DNA of 64,000 nt from JBFWRK01 sp050248955 (GTDB taxonomy: Bacteria; Actinomycetota; Acidimicrobiia; Acidimicrobiales; Ilumatobacteraceae), in NCBI GenBank assembly GCA_050248955.1, contig JBFWRK010000010.1, positions 1-64,000 of the forward strand, given 5' to 3'. Each line of letters begins with the position of its first letter. Within the stretch, counting starts at the first letter, position 1. Shown here in pieces: positions 23,616 through 32,374 of this stretch. The notes beneath the pieces were generated by a model. It ran no database searches. It saw only the letters and a program-made list of their open reading frames with translations, and was not told where the DNA came from. The position numbers were made by a program, and so were the translations under genes.

Positions 23616-25672
23616 GTCAGGGGCACCTCGGGGCTGGGATCGGATGCAATCGCCTCGCCGGACCCGCGGCCGGCGCCGGTCTGCCGGCGTCGCCGGCGGC
23701 CGCCGGTGTCGCTCTCGCGCCGCTCGGGCAGCGTGACGAGCGCGGCGAGGTGCGGGCTCGGTGCGGTGAGGTGGGGGAAGGCCATCGCTGCAACGAACAG
23801 CTCCTGGAAGCGGGGCTCGGTCGCGGTCTCGATCTTGATCACCTCGCGCACCGCGCCTTCGATCTCCTCGCGCTGCTGACGCGACAGCAGCAGGCGGACC
23901 GCTCCGGCGCCGGCGGCGTTGCCGACCGAGCGGACGCCCTCGAGGACGCAGTCGGGCACGAGCCCGAGCACCATCGCGTACAGCGGATCGAGGTGTGATC
24001 CGAAGGCGCCGGCGAGACGGATGTCCCCGACGTCCTTCGCCTCGGCGCGCTCGATCAGGAGGTCGATGCCGGCCCGCAGGGCTCCCTTGGCGAGCTGGAT
24101 CGCGCGCACGTCGTTCTGCGTGATCCGCAGTGCCGGCGCGCCCGCGCGCTCGTACAGCACGTAGCCGTACGTGCGGCCATCGGCGACCACGCGAGGCGTG
24201 CGCTCGGCGAATGCGCCGTTGATCGTCCCGTCGGCGTCGATCACGCCGGCGAGGAAGAGCTCGGCGATCACCTCGACGATCCCGGAACCGCACACCCCAC
24301 TGATGTCGAGCGCGGCGGAGGCTTCGGCAAAGCCGGGATCGTCGGACCACAGGTCGCAGCCGATGACCTTGACCCTCGGCTCCAGCGTCGAGCGATCGAT
24401 GCGCACGCGTTCGATCGCGCCGACCGTCGCCCGCTGGCCGCAGCTGATCTGGGCGCCCTCGAGGGCCGGCCCGGTCGGGCTCGATGCCGCGAACTGCCGC
24501 TTGTGATCGCCGAGGATGATCTCGGCGTTCGTGCCCACATCGACGAGCAGCTGCAGATCGGTCGACCGATGCGGTCCCTCGGCGAGCATCGCCGCAGCGG
24601 CGTCGGCGCCGACGTGACCGGCGATGCACGGCGCGACGTACGTGGATGCGAAGGGCAGGTCGAGCTCGAGGTCGACGGCCCGGCATTCGACGGCCGAGCT
24701 CGTGGCGAGCACGAACGGCGCCGCCCCGAGCGGGGTCGGGTCGATGCCGAGCACGAGGTGATGCATGATCGGGTTGCCGACGAGCACGATGTCGAGGACG
24801 TGGCGGCGGTCGACGCCGGCCTCCTCGGTGAGCTCCGAGACCAGCTCGTTGAGCGCGCCACGCACCGCACTCGTGAGGTCGCGCTCGCCGCCCGGGTTCA
24901 TCATCACGTACGAGACCCGGCTCATCAGGTCCTCACCGAACCGGATCTGCGGGTTCATCCGTCCGGCTGTGGCGAGCACGTCGCCGGAGGCCAGGTCGCA
25001 GAGATGACCGGCGATGGTGGTGGACCCGATGTCGACCGCGATGCCGTAGCCGGTGTCGACGTACCCCGGCCAGATCGCGACGAGCTCGTCGCCGCTGCCG
25101 GTGCGGCGGAGCGCCACCGTCGCGGCGTGCTCGTCGTTCGTGATCGCCGAGTGGAGCGACACGAGCAGGTGCATCGGGACACGCACGTCCGGTCGCCCGT
25201 GCTGCGCCTCGATCGCCGAGGTGATCAGCTCGGCCGCGCTGCGGGCGTCCCCGAGCAGGGACACGTCGACCACGACGTACGCGAGCGTGATCATCGGATC
25301 GACGACCAGGCCGGTCACGTCGACGTGCTTGCGCACGACCTGGCGGTGCACCTGACTGTCGGCCGGGACGTCGATCACTGCGTCGCCGACGATGTGCGCC
25401 GCGCACCCGAGCCGACGGTCGACCGGCAGCGGACGGGCTCCGTGATAGGACCGTTCCGTCTCGCCCGGCGCCGTCAGCGCAGCGGCTGTCGCTTCGATCT
25501 TCCACTTCGCGAACGAGCCGGTCGACGGCGTGATCTGGCACCGCCCGCAGATGCCCCGGCCACCGCACACCGAGTCGATGTCGACGCCGAGCTGGCGCGC
25601 CGCGTCGAGCGCGGTGGTACCCGCTTCGACCGTGCCCTCGAGACCGGAGGGGGTGAAGACGACGCGGGGCAT
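23612..25672 (-). CDS. RamA-like corrinoid reductive activase, [2Fe-2S] + ASKHA ATPase
   Basis: A 686-residue protein. The N-terminal plant-type ferredoxin domain has cysteines 36, 42, 45 (VCGGRGICGRC) and 90 (RRLGC). The long C-terminal part is the ASKHA-type ATPase of the DUF4445/RACo family, with VDIGSTTIAGHLCDL, LVDVGTNAEIILGD and DISGVCGSGIVEVI. Such proteins use ATP and an iron-sulfur centre to reduce inactivated Co(II) corrinoid proteins to Co(I). The substrate is probably the corrinoid protein at 27534-28265. An odd feature is the basic tail (RRRRRQTGAGRG). It overlaps the MttB-like start by four bases. Confidence 0.9.
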   Translation of the reverse strand: MPRVVFTPSGLEGTVEAGTTALDAARQLGVDIDSVCGGRGICGRCQITPSTGSFAKWKIEATAAALTAPGETERSYHGARPLPVDRRLGCAAHIVGDAVIDVPADSQVHRQVVRKHVDVTGLVVDPMITLAYVVVDVSLLGDARSAAELITSAIEAQHGRPDVRVPMHLLVSLHSAITNDEHAATVALRRTGSGDELVAIWPGYVDTGYGIAVDIGSTTIAGHLCDLASGDVLATAGRMNPQIRFGEDLMSRVSYVMMNPGGERDLTSAVRGALNELVSELTEEAGVDRRHVLDIVLVGNPIMHHLVLGIDPTPLGAAPFVLATSSAVECRAVDLELDLPFASTYVAPCIAGHVGADAAAAMLAEGPHRSTDLQLLVDVGTNAEIILGDHKRQFAASSPTGPALEGAQISCGQRATVGAIERVRIDRSTLEPRVKVIGCDLWSDDPGFAEASAALDISGVCGSGIVEVIAELFLAGVIDADGTINGAFAERTPRVVADGRTYGYVLYERAGAPALRITQNDVRAIQLAKGALRAGIDLLIERAEAKDVGDIRLAGAFGSHLDPLYAMVLGLVPDCVLEGVRSVGNAAGAGAVRLLLSRQQREEIEGAVREVIKIETATEPRFQELFVAAMAFPHLTAPSPHLAALVTLPERRESDTGGRRRRRQTGAGRGSGEAIASDPSPEVPLT

Positions 25673-25688
25673 GTGGTGGACGGTTCCG

Positions 25689-26591
25689 CTACTCGGCCGG
25701 CCGGCGGCGTCGGCGGCCTTCTCGTGCGCCGCGCTCGCCCTCGGCCGGCGGTTCGCGGTACTCCTTGATCCACGCCGCGCAGTCGCGATCGTTGCCGGCG
25801 AGCACGTCGGCGGCCATCACCGCGGCCTTCACCTCGGCGTGCAACGGGTTCATGATCGCGGAGGTCATGCCGTTCGAGATCGCCATCGACAGGAACGTGC
25901 CCGTGACGAGATGACGGTTGGGCAGCCCGAAGCCGACGTTCGACGCGCCGCAGGTCGTGTTGACCTTCAACTCGGAGCGCAGCCGTCGGAGGAGGTGGAA
26001 CACCTGCACGCCGGCGGTCCGCATCGCCCCGATCGGCATCACGAGCGGATCGACGATCACGTCCGAGGCGGGGATGCCGTGGTCGGCGGCGCGGCGCACG
26101 ATCCGCTCGGCGATCGAGAAGCGGACATCGGGATCCTCCGAGATGCCGGTCTCGTCGTTGGAGATCGCGACGACCGCGGCGCCGTACTTGGCGACGAGCG
26201 GGAGCACCCGCTCCATCACCTCCTCCTCGCCGGTCACCGAGTTCACGAGCGGCTTGCCCTGGTACACCGCGAGCCCTGCCTCGAGCGCCTCGATGATGGA
26301 GGAGTCGATCGACAGCGGCACGTCGGTGACGGCCTGCACGAGCGTGATCGCCCGGGCGAGCAGCGCTGGCTCGTCGGCGAGCGGGATGCCGGCATTGACG
26401 TCGAGCATGTGCGCGCCGCCCTTGACCTGCGCGATGGCGTCGGCCTCGACCCTGCTGAAGTCGCCCGCCTTCATCTCCTCGGCGAGCAGCTTGCGGCCGG
26501 TCGGGTTGATCCGCTCGCCGATCATCACGAACGGCCGGTCGAAGCCGATGACGACCTCTCTGGTGGCAGAGCTGAGCATGGTGTGGGTCAT
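25689..26591 (-). CDS. Pterin-binding methyltransferase (MtgA/AcsE-like, DHPS fold)
   Basis: A 300-residue TIM-barrel of the dihydropteroate-synthase-like family. Signature segments are FVMIGERINPTGRKLLAEEM, HMLDVNAGIP, VPLSIDSSIIEALEAGL, LVNSVTGEEE and VIVDPLVMPIG. The conserved Asn in NPTG and Asp in DVNAG contact the pterin in relatives. It should move the methyl group from the methyl-corrinoid protein to tetrahydrofolate. Its stop and the next start are 16 bases apart, and its own start overlaps the 26588 gene by four bases. The tail is Arg-rich and probably disordered. Confidence 0.9.
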   Translation of the reverse strand: MTHTMLSSATREVVIGFDRPFVMIGERINPTGRKLLAEEMKAGDFSRVEADAIAQVKGGAHMLDVNAGIPLADEPALLARAITLVQAVTDVPLSIDSSIIEALEAGLAVYQGKPLVNSVTGEEEVMERVLPLVAKYGAAVVAISNDETGISEDPDVRFSIAERIVRRAADHGIPASDVIVDPLVMPIGAMRTAGVQVFHLLRRLRSELKVNTTCGASNVGFGLPNRHLVTGTFLSMAISNGMTSAIMNPLHAEVKAAVMAADVLAGNDRDCAAWIKEYREPPAEGERGAREGRRRRRPAE

Positions 26592-26920
26592 GACGCGTCC
26601 TCCACAGGGCGGGCGGGATCCCAGCCGCCGTTGTCGACGAGCGCGAGCAGGCGCTCGTTCGTGAACTCCCGGCGGAGCTGCTCGGCCATCGCCTCGACGG
26701 TCTCGACGAGGTCACCGCGGAGCGGGTGCGCCGTGCGCCGCCATTCGCCGACGTACTCCTGTGCGGTCTTCTTGCCGGCGACCATCGCGGCCTTGTCGAT
26801 CGCCTTCTGGAACCGTTGGGCGAGGACGATCTGGTGCCGCTCCGCACCCGCTCTGCCGTTGATCTGCGCGGGTATGTCCCGCCACAGGATCACGACGAGC
26901 TCGTTCGCGAGGCGAGCCAT
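26588..26920 (-). CDS. Small virulence-factor-family protein (PF13769-like)
   Basis: A 110-residue protein with VVILWRDIPAQINGRAG at the start, RHQIVLAQRFQKAIDKAAM in the middle and EEWRRT-type residues after it. This pattern matches the small so-called virulence factor family (Pfam name from memory) that often accompanies non-pyrrolysine MttB clusters. No catalytic motif is known. The constant company of corrinoid methyltransferase genes suggests an accessory role in folding, cofactor loading or substrate delivery. It starts two bases after the DUF1638 stop and overlaps the following gene by four bases (ATGA). Confidence 0.7.
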   Translation of the reverse strand: MARLANELVVILWRDIPAQINGRAGAERHQIVLAQRFQKAIDKAAMVAGKKTAQEYVGEWRRTAHPLRGDLVETVEAMAEQLRREFTNERLLALVDNGGWDPARPVEDAS

Positions 26921-26921
26921 C

Positions 26922-27524
26922 TCAACCCACCCGACCGAGCGTGACGACCACGGCGGACTCGAGCCCGGTCCGACCGACGTGCCGATGCTCGAGCTCGAGC
27001 CCGAGACGCTCGGCCGCGGCCACCGCCGCCTGGAGCACCGCCGGGTCCTCCGACTGGGACAGGAGCACGACGCGCCGGTAGTTCGCGAAGTAGAGCTGAT
27101 GCAGCTCGGGATGATCGTCGAGGCCGAGTCCCTGCCACACGAGCGCGTCGAAGTGACGGGCGAGGAAGTCGGTCAGGTAGAAGGTGCCGGGTTCCTCGTC
27201 GTGGAGCTCGGCGAACAGGGTGCTGCCGGCGAACGTCTCGTAGCAGTGCGCGCCGGGCAGCCGGCGCAGGTGTGGCATCTCGTCGATCAACGCGTCGAGC
27301 AGGCCACCCGTGCCGCAGTCGGCATAGCCGATCAGGATGGGGCGATCGGCGCTGCCGTGGAGCTGGAGCTCCTCGCGCAGCGCCGGGACGATGCGCTCCG
27401 GTCGGTTGTGGAGGTTGGCGGGGAGGTAGCGCACCTCGATGTCGTCGGTCATGCCGTTCGCGTCGAGCACCGCGCGGAGCTCACCGGTCAGCGCGCCGCA
27501 CGCGATCACGAGTGGAGTGGCCAC
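26922..27524 (-). CDS. DUF1638-family protein
   Basis: A 200-residue protein from a GTG at 27524. It opens TPLVIACGALTGELRAVL and has EVRYLPANLHNRPERI, ILIGYADCGTGG, PGAHCYETFAGS, and YFANYRRVVLLSQSEDPA. This matches DUF1638, whose cysteine/histidine-rich centre (ADCG, HCYE) may bind a metal. DUF1638 genes recur beside corrinoid methyltransferases, so it is probably an accessory or chaperone-like factor; its exact job is unknown. It starts nine bases after the corrinoid-protein stop and ends one base before the next start. Confidence 0.8.
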   Translation of the reverse strand: MATPLVIACGALTGELRAVLDANGMTDDIEVRYLPANLHNRPERIVPALREELQLHGSADRPILIGYADCGTGGLLDALIDEMPHLRRLPGAHCYETFAGSTLFAELHDEEPGTFYLTDFLARHFDALVWQGLGLDDHPELHQLYFANYRRVVLLSQSEDPAVLQAAVAAAERLGLELEHRHVGRTGLESAVVVTLGRVG

Positions 27525-27533
27525 GGCTGCTCG

Positions 27534-28265
27534 TCAGACCGACGGACCGGGTGGCTCTGCGTCGCGCAGGCTCCTGCGCGCGGTCACCAGCGACTTCGCG
27601 GTCTCGGCCGCGACCGCGGCGTCCCTGCAGTACGCGTCGGCACCGATCGCCGAGCCGAACTCCTCGTTGAGCGGAGCACCACCGACGAGCACGATGTACT
27701 TCTCGCGCAGGCCGCGATCGGCGAGCGTGTCGATGACCACCTTCATGTACGGCATCGTGGTGGTCAGCAGCGCCGACATGCCGAGGATGTCGGGCTGGTG
27801 CTCCTCGAGCGCGGCGAGGAAGGCATCGGCATCGGTGTTGATGCCGAGGTCGATCACCTCGAACCCGGCTCCCTCGAGCATCATCGCGACGAGGTTCTTG
27901 CCGATGTCGTGGATGTCGCCCTTCACCGTGCCGACGACCACCTTGCCGACCGGCTCGGCACCCGTCTCTGCGAGCAGCGGCCGGAGGATCTCCATGCCAC
28001 CCTTCATCGCGTTCGCGGAGAGCAGCACCTCGGGAACGAACAGGATGCCGTCACGGAAGTCGATGCCGACGATCCGCATGCCTTCGACGAGTGCGTCGGA
28101 CAGCACCTTGTCGGGGCTGAACCCACGGTCGAGGAGGATCATCGTGCCTTCGACGATCTCGTCCCGCAGACCGTCGTAGAGGTCGTCGTGCATCTGCTTG
28201 ATCAACTCGGCGTCCGGCAGGCCGGCGAGGTCGATCTCCTCGTACTCCTCGTCCTGATCGCTCAT
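27534..28265 (-). CDS. Corrinoid (B12-binding) methyl-carrier protein
   Basis: A 243-residue methyl-carrier of the MtgC/MttC type. Residues 20-95 form the four-helix cap (DLYDGLRDEIVEGTMI, FVPEVLLSANAMKGG). The B12 domain carries the lower-ligand motif DIHDIGKN with His119. Further motifs are EVIDLGINTDADAFL, DILGMSALLTTTMPYM and VLVGGAPLNEEF. It should shuttle the methyl group between the MttB-like enzyme and the pterin methyltransferase. It is the first gene of the seven-gene operon; a half-site shared with the IclR promoter lies about 130 bases upstream. Confidence 0.93.
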   Translation of the reverse strand: MSDQDEEYEEIDLAGLPDAELIKQMHDDLYDGLRDEIVEGTMILLDRGFSPDKVLSDALVEGMRIVGIDFRDGILFVPEVLLSANAMKGGMEILRPLLAETGAEPVGKVVVGTVKGDIHDIGKNLVAMMLEGAGFEVIDLGINTDADAFLAALEEHQPDILGMSALLTTTMPYMKVVIDTLADRGLREKYIVLVGGAPLNEEFGSAIGADAYCRDAAVAAETAKSLVTARRSLRDAEPPGPSV

Positions 28266-28390
28266 CGCTCTCCGCTCTCGGCCGCTCGGGCCAGCTCGCT
28301 GCGCTCGCCCATCTCAACTCCCGGGTCGGCAGATGCACGGGACGGAACCGGTCGGCCGATGCTCTCCGATGTGGCCCGGAATGTGGACCT

Positions 28391-28409
28391 TGCCCACATC
28401 GTGGAACAC
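28391..28409. promoter_or_regulatory. Putative IclR operator before the corrinoid operon
   Basis: GCCCACATCGTGGAACAC has a CCAC-ATC-GTGG palindromic core. Its right arm GTGGAACAC (28401-28409) is the exact reverse complement of GTGTTCCAC at 32375-32383 before the iclR gene. Shared control of both operons by the IclR protein is inferred. Confidence 0.4.
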
Positions 28410-28435
28410 GCTAGCAGGGAGGTCGTTCTCCGTCT

Positions 28436-28455
28436 ACCGGTACGATCGTACCGGT
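28436..28455. other. Perfect 20-bp palindrome at the betA 3' end
   Basis: ACCGGTACGATCGTACCGGT is a perfect palindrome that touches the last base of the betA stop codon (TAA at 28457-28455 on the minus strand). It could act as a terminator hairpin separating betA from the corrinoid operon, though no U-run follows, or as an operator. Confidence 0.6.
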
Positions 28456-30095
28456 TATTGCTGGTGCCGGTAGAACGGCACGGGCTCCGGCGGCAGCGGC
28501 TCGACACCGAGGATCAGGTCGGCGGCCTTCTCGGCGAGCATCATCACCGGGGCGTAGATGTTGCCGTTCGTGACGTAGGGCATCACCGACGCATCGACGA
28601 CGCGGAGCCCGTCGACGCCGTGCACCCGCATCGTCTCGGGATCGACGACCGACATCTCGTCGACGCCCATCCGGCACGTGCACGACGGGTGCAGAGCAGT
28701 CTCGCCGTCGGCGGCCACCCACGCGAGGATCTCGTCGTCGGTCTCGACCTGCGGACCCGGGGAGAGCTCGCCCCCCTCGAACGGCGTGAAGGCCGGTTGC
28801 GAGAGGATCGTCCGCGTGGCGCGGATCGCCTCGACCCACTCGCGGCGGTCCTGTGCCGTCGACAGGTAGTTGAAGCGGAGCGCCGGCTTGACCCGGACGT
28901 CGGGGGACGTGATCTTCACCGAGCCGCGCGAGTCCGAGTACATGGGTCCGATGTGGACCTGGTAGCCGTGGCCGCCCGCCGGCGCCGAGCCGTCGTAGCG
29001 CACGGCGATCGGCAGGAAGTGGAACATCAGGTTCGGGTAGGCGACTTCCTCGTTGCTCCGGATGAACCCTCCCGCCTCGAAGTGGTTGCTCGTTCCGGGG
29101 CCCCGGCGGAACAGCCACTGCAGTCCGATCCACGGGCGGTAGCGCCACTTGAGCGACGGGTTGAGCGACACCGGCTGCGTACACGCGTGCTGCACGTAGA
29201 CCTCGAGGTGGTCCTGCAGGTGCTCGCCGACGCCGGGGAGGTGGTGGACGGGGGTGACCCCGACGGCCCGGAGCTCGTCGGCGTTGCCGATGCCGGAGGC
29301 TTGGAGCAGTTGTGGGGAGTTGATCGCGCCGCCGCAGAGGATCACCTCGCGTGCTGCCGCCCGCCTCGTGCCGCCCGACCGGCGCTCGTACTCGACGCCG
29401 GTGGCGCGCGTGCCGTCGAACAGGATGCGCGTGACCAGCGCCCGCGTCACGATCTCGAGGTTCTCCCGGCCACGGATCGGGCGGAGGTACGCCTGCGACG
29501 CGCTCAGCCGACGCCCCCGACGGATGTTGCGATCGAAGCGGGCGAAGCCCTCCTGGCGGAATCCGTTGACGTCGCTGGTCAGTGGATGGCCGGCCTGCTG
29601 GACCGCCTCGAAGAACGCTTCGAACAACGGGTTCGTGGCAGCTCCCCGCTCGAGCTCCAGCGGGCCGTCGCCGCCGCGGAACTCGTCCGGCCCGGCGAGG
29701 CAGTTCTCCATCCGCTTGAAGTACGGCAGGCAGTTCGCGTACGACCAGCTGCCCATCCCTGGGTCGGCAGCCCAGCGTTCGAAGTCCAGCGGGTTGCCGC
29801 GCTGGAAGATCATCCCGTTGATGCTGCTCGACCCGCCGAGCACCTTGCCGCGGGCGTGGTAGATCCGCCGGCCGTTCATGAACGGCTCCGGCTCGGACTC
29901 GTACTTCCAGTCGTAGAACCGGCTGCCGATCGGGAACATGAGCGCGGCCGGCATGTGGATGAACACGTCCCAGCGGTAGTCGGGCCGACCGGCCTCGAGC
30001 ACGAGCACGCGCGTCGAAGGGTCCGCGCTCAACCGGTTGGCAAGCGCCGAGCCGGCCGACCCCCCGCCGACGATCACGTAGTCATAGGTCGTCAT
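28455..30095 (-). CDS. betA: Choline dehydrogenase (GMC oxidoreductase)
   Basis: A 546-residue GMC flavoenzyme. The FAD motif is VIVGGGSAGSALANRLSAD (about 7-25). GMC signatures are ARGKVLGGSSSINGMIFQRG (around 85) and GGAINSPQLLQASGIG (around 265). The active-site region near the end is LHPSCTCRMG and NGNIYAPVMMLAEKAAD. Length and order fit BetA, which oxidises choline to betaine aldehyde. The next gene upstream is a betaine-aldehyde dehydrogenase 12 bases away, and an IclR regulator leads the operon. A neighbouring alcohol as substrate is possible but less likely in this setting. Confidence 0.9.
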   Translation of the reverse strand: MTTYDYVIVGGGSAGSALANRLSADPSTRVLVLEAGRPDYRWDVFIHMPAALMFPIGSRFYDWKYESEPEPFMNGRRIYHARGKVLGGSSSINGMIFQRGNPLDFERWAADPGMGSWSYANCLPYFKRMENCLAGPDEFRGGDGPLELERGAATNPLFEAFFEAVQQAGHPLTSDVNGFRQEGFARFDRNIRRGRRLSASQAYLRPIRGRENLEIVTRALVTRILFDGTRATGVEYERRSGGTRRAAAREVILCGGAINSPQLLQASGIGNADELRAVGVTPVHHLPGVGEHLQDHLEVYVQHACTQPVSLNPSLKWRYRPWIGLQWLFRRGPGTSNHFEAGGFIRSNEEVAYPNLMFHFLPIAVRYDGSAPAGGHGYQVHIGPMYSDSRGSVKITSPDVRVKPALRFNYLSTAQDRREWVEAIRATRTILSQPAFTPFEGGELSPGPQVETDDEILAWVAADGETALHPSCTCRMGVDEMSVVDPETMRVHGVDGLRVVDASVMPYVTNGNIYAPVMMLAEKAADLILGVEPLPPEPVPFYRHQQ

Positions 30096-30107
30096 CGAAT
30101 CCGTCCG

Positions 30108-31568
30108 TCAGAACACACTTTCGACGTTTCCCATCTCGACGTACACGCTCTTCAGCTGGGTGTAGTGCTCGATCGCGGCGAGGCTGTTCTCCCGGCCGAT
30201 GCCAGACTGCTTGGCGCCGCCGAACGGCAGCTCGATCGGCGTGATGTTGTAGTTGTTGATCCAGATCGTCCCTGCCTCGAGCCGGGCGACGACGCGGTGG
30301 GCGCGCTGGACATCGGACGTGAACACGCCTGCGGCGAGGCCGAACTCGGTCGCGTTCGCGCGGGCGACGACCTCGTCCTCGTCGGCGAAGCTGAGGACGG
30401 ACATCACCGGCCCGAAGATCTCCTCGCGGACGATGGTCATGTCGTCGCGGCACTCGTCGAAGATCGCCGGCACCACGAAGTTGCCGTTCGCCAGCGCGGG
30501 ATCGTCCGGGCGGACGCCGCCGTAGAGGAGCCGGGCACCCTCGGCCTTGCCGCGCTCGATGTAGCCCATCACCTTGTCGAGGTGCTCCCGTGAGATCAGC
30601 GCACCGACGTGCGTGTCGGGATCGGTCGGGTCACCGACGCGCAGCTTGGTCGTACGGGCGACCAGCTTGTCGAGGAACGCGTCCTTGATCGACTCGTGCA
30701 CGAAGACGCGGGTGCCGTTCGAGCACACCTCGCCTTGCGTGTAGAAGTTCGCCATCAGCGCGGCCGAGACCGCGTTGTCGAGGTGGGCGTCGGCGAAGAC
30801 GATCAGTGGGCTCTTGCCACCGAGCTCGAGCGTGACGTGCTTGAGCGTCTCCGCCGCCTGCGCCATCACGCGGCGTCCCGTGCCGACCTCGCCGGTGAGC
30901 GACACCTTCGCCACCCCGGGGTGGCGGGTCAGTGCCTGGCCGACACGAGCGTCGCCCTGCACCACGTTGAAGACGCCGGATGGCAGGCCCGCCTCGAGGT
31001 AGATCTCCGCCAGGCGGGCCGCGGTGAGCGGCGTGAGCTCGGCCGGCTTGAACACCATCGCGTTGCCGCACGCGAGCGCGGGCGCTGACTTCCAGCAGGC
31101 GATCTGGATCGGGTAGTTCCACGCGCCGATGCCGGCGCAGACGCCGAGCGGCTCCCGGCGCGTGTACCCCCACGACGAGCCCAGGTCGACGTGCGAACCG
31201 TGGAGCGACGCTGCCACTCCTGCGAAGTACTCGATGCAGTCGGCTCCCGACAGCACGTCGACCGCCACCGCTTCTGCGATCGGCTTCCCGGTGTCGGCGA
31301 CCTCGAGCTCGGCGAGCTCCTGGTTGCGCGCCCGCAGGAGACGCACGGCGTCGTTCAACACCCGGCCGCGCTGTGCTCCGGACAGCGACCGCCATGCTTC
31401 GAAGCCGGCGCGTGCGGAGCGCACCGCAGCGTCGACGTCGGCGTCCGACGCCTGCTGGACGTCGCGGATCACGGCCCCGGTCGCGGGGTTCACGGTCGGG
31501 AACGTCTCGCCGGACGTGGCGTCGATGTACGCGCCGCCGACGAAGAGGCCGAGGGGTTCCGGTTCCAT
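30108..31568 (-). CDS. betB: Betaine aldehyde dehydrogenase
   Basis: A 486-residue NAD(P)-dependent aldehyde dehydrogenase. It has GAWNYPIQIACWKSAPALA, the general-base region VTLELGGKSP, the catalytic cysteine in QGEVCSNGTRVFV, and the C-terminal PFGGAKQSGIGRENS. These match BetB, which converts betaine aldehyde to glycine betaine, the step after the BetA product. The ATG at 31568 overlaps the IclR stop by one base, and betA follows 12 bases downstream. Glycine betaine made here would feed the corrinoid operon or serve as osmolyte. Confidence 0.9.
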   Translation of the reverse strand: MEPEPLGLFVGGAYIDATSGETFPTVNPATGAVIRDVQQASDADVDAAVRSARAGFEAWRSLSGAQRGRVLNDAVRLLRARNQELAELEVADTGKPIAEAVAVDVLSGADCIEYFAGVAASLHGSHVDLGSSWGYTRREPLGVCAGIGAWNYPIQIACWKSAPALACGNAMVFKPAELTPLTAARLAEIYLEAGLPSGVFNVVQGDARVGQALTRHPGVAKVSLTGEVGTGRRVMAQAAETLKHVTLELGGKSPLIVFADAHLDNAVSAALMANFYTQGEVCSNGTRVFVHESIKDAFLDKLVARTTKLRVGDPTDPDTHVGALISREHLDKVMGYIERGKAEGARLLYGGVRPDDPALANGNFVVPAIFDECRDDMTIVREEIFGPVMSVLSFADEDEVVARANATEFGLAAGVFTSDVQRAHRVVARLEAGTIWINNYNITPIELPFGGAKQSGIGRENSLAAIEHYTQLKSVYVEMGNVESVF

Positions 31569-32353
31569 CAGGCGGACTCCTGTCGTGTCGTGACGAGGTC
31601 ACGCTCGTGGCCGGCGAGACGCTCCGAGATCGTCGCCGCGGTCGCGGCGACGGCCTCACCGACGCCTTCCACGTCGCCGGGGGGCGGGAAGCGGTACGAC
31701 GGCCCGTGGGCGTGCAGCGCCGCCACGACCCTGCCGTCTGCCGCGCGAATCGGCGCGGCGACCGAGTTGAGGCCCTCGGCGAACTCTTCCAGCACCCACT
31801 CGAACGGGCGCTCGCGGATCGCGGCGAGCCGCTTTCGGAGCTTGTTCGGATCGACCATCGTCCGCGGCGTGAACCGCTCCAGCGGCTGCCGGACGTAGGC
31901 CTCGATCACCGCAGCAGGAGCGTGCGCGAGCAGCACGAGGCCGGACGAGACGACGTGCAGCGGCACCCGTTCGCCCGTCCAGTCACGGACCTGCACGGCG
32001 TGGGTCGACTCCACGTTGTCGAGGTAGACGACGGCGTCACCGTCGAGCACCGAGAGACCGGCAGCCTCGCCGAGTGCGGCTGCGAGGTCGTGCACGTGCG
32101 GACGGGCGATGTCCGCGAGCGACCTGCCGGGCAACGCTGCCGACGCGAGTTCGACGAGCGCGTCGCCGACCCGGTACTCGCCGCCGGCGGACACCTGCTC
32201 GACGGCACCGAGCGCCTGCAGCGTGGACAGCAGTCGGGACACGGTGCTCTTCGGCAGCCCGATCCGCTCCGCGATCTGGGACACGCCGGCCGGCCCGCCG
32301 GACAGGCAGCGCAGGACGGTGAAGGCTCGTTCGACGGACTGGACACTCGACAT
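31568..32353 (-). CDS. IclR-family transcriptional regulator
   Basis: A 261-residue regulator. The N-terminal winged helix has VERAFTVLRCLSGGPAGVSQ and GLPKSTVSRLLSTLQALGAV (about 7-60). The C-terminal effector domain contains SVLDGDAVVYLDNVESTH and VAAPIRAADGRVVAALHAHG. It is the first gene of the iclR-betB-betA operon, so choline, betaine aldehyde or glycine betaine is a likely effector. An IclR-type palindrome precedes it, and half of that site recurs before the corrinoid operon. It is divergent from the ABC-2 exporter. Confidence 0.9.
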   Translation of the reverse strand: MSSVQSVERAFTVLRCLSGGPAGVSQIAERIGLPKSTVSRLLSTLQALGAVEQVSAGGEYRVGDALVELASAALPGRSLADIARPHVHDLAAALGEAAGLSVLDGDAVVYLDNVESTHAVQVRDWTGERVPLHVVSSGLVLLAHAPAAVIEAYVRQPLERFTPRTMVDPNKLRKRLAAIRERPFEWVLEEFAEGLNSVAAPIRAADGRVVAALHAHGPSYRFPPPGDVEGVGEAVAATAATISERLAGHERDLVTTRQESA

Positions 32354-32374
32354 GGCGCCCCCTCAGCGGCACGA

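Noticed and set aside
25530..30593. Very long plus-strand open frame (about 1,690 codons) across the corrinoid/betA region
   Set aside because: It is antisense to recognised genes (corrinoid protein, RamA-like, betA, betB). Long antisense frames are normal in GC-rich DNA; the translation is Arg/Asp/Val-rich without any domain.
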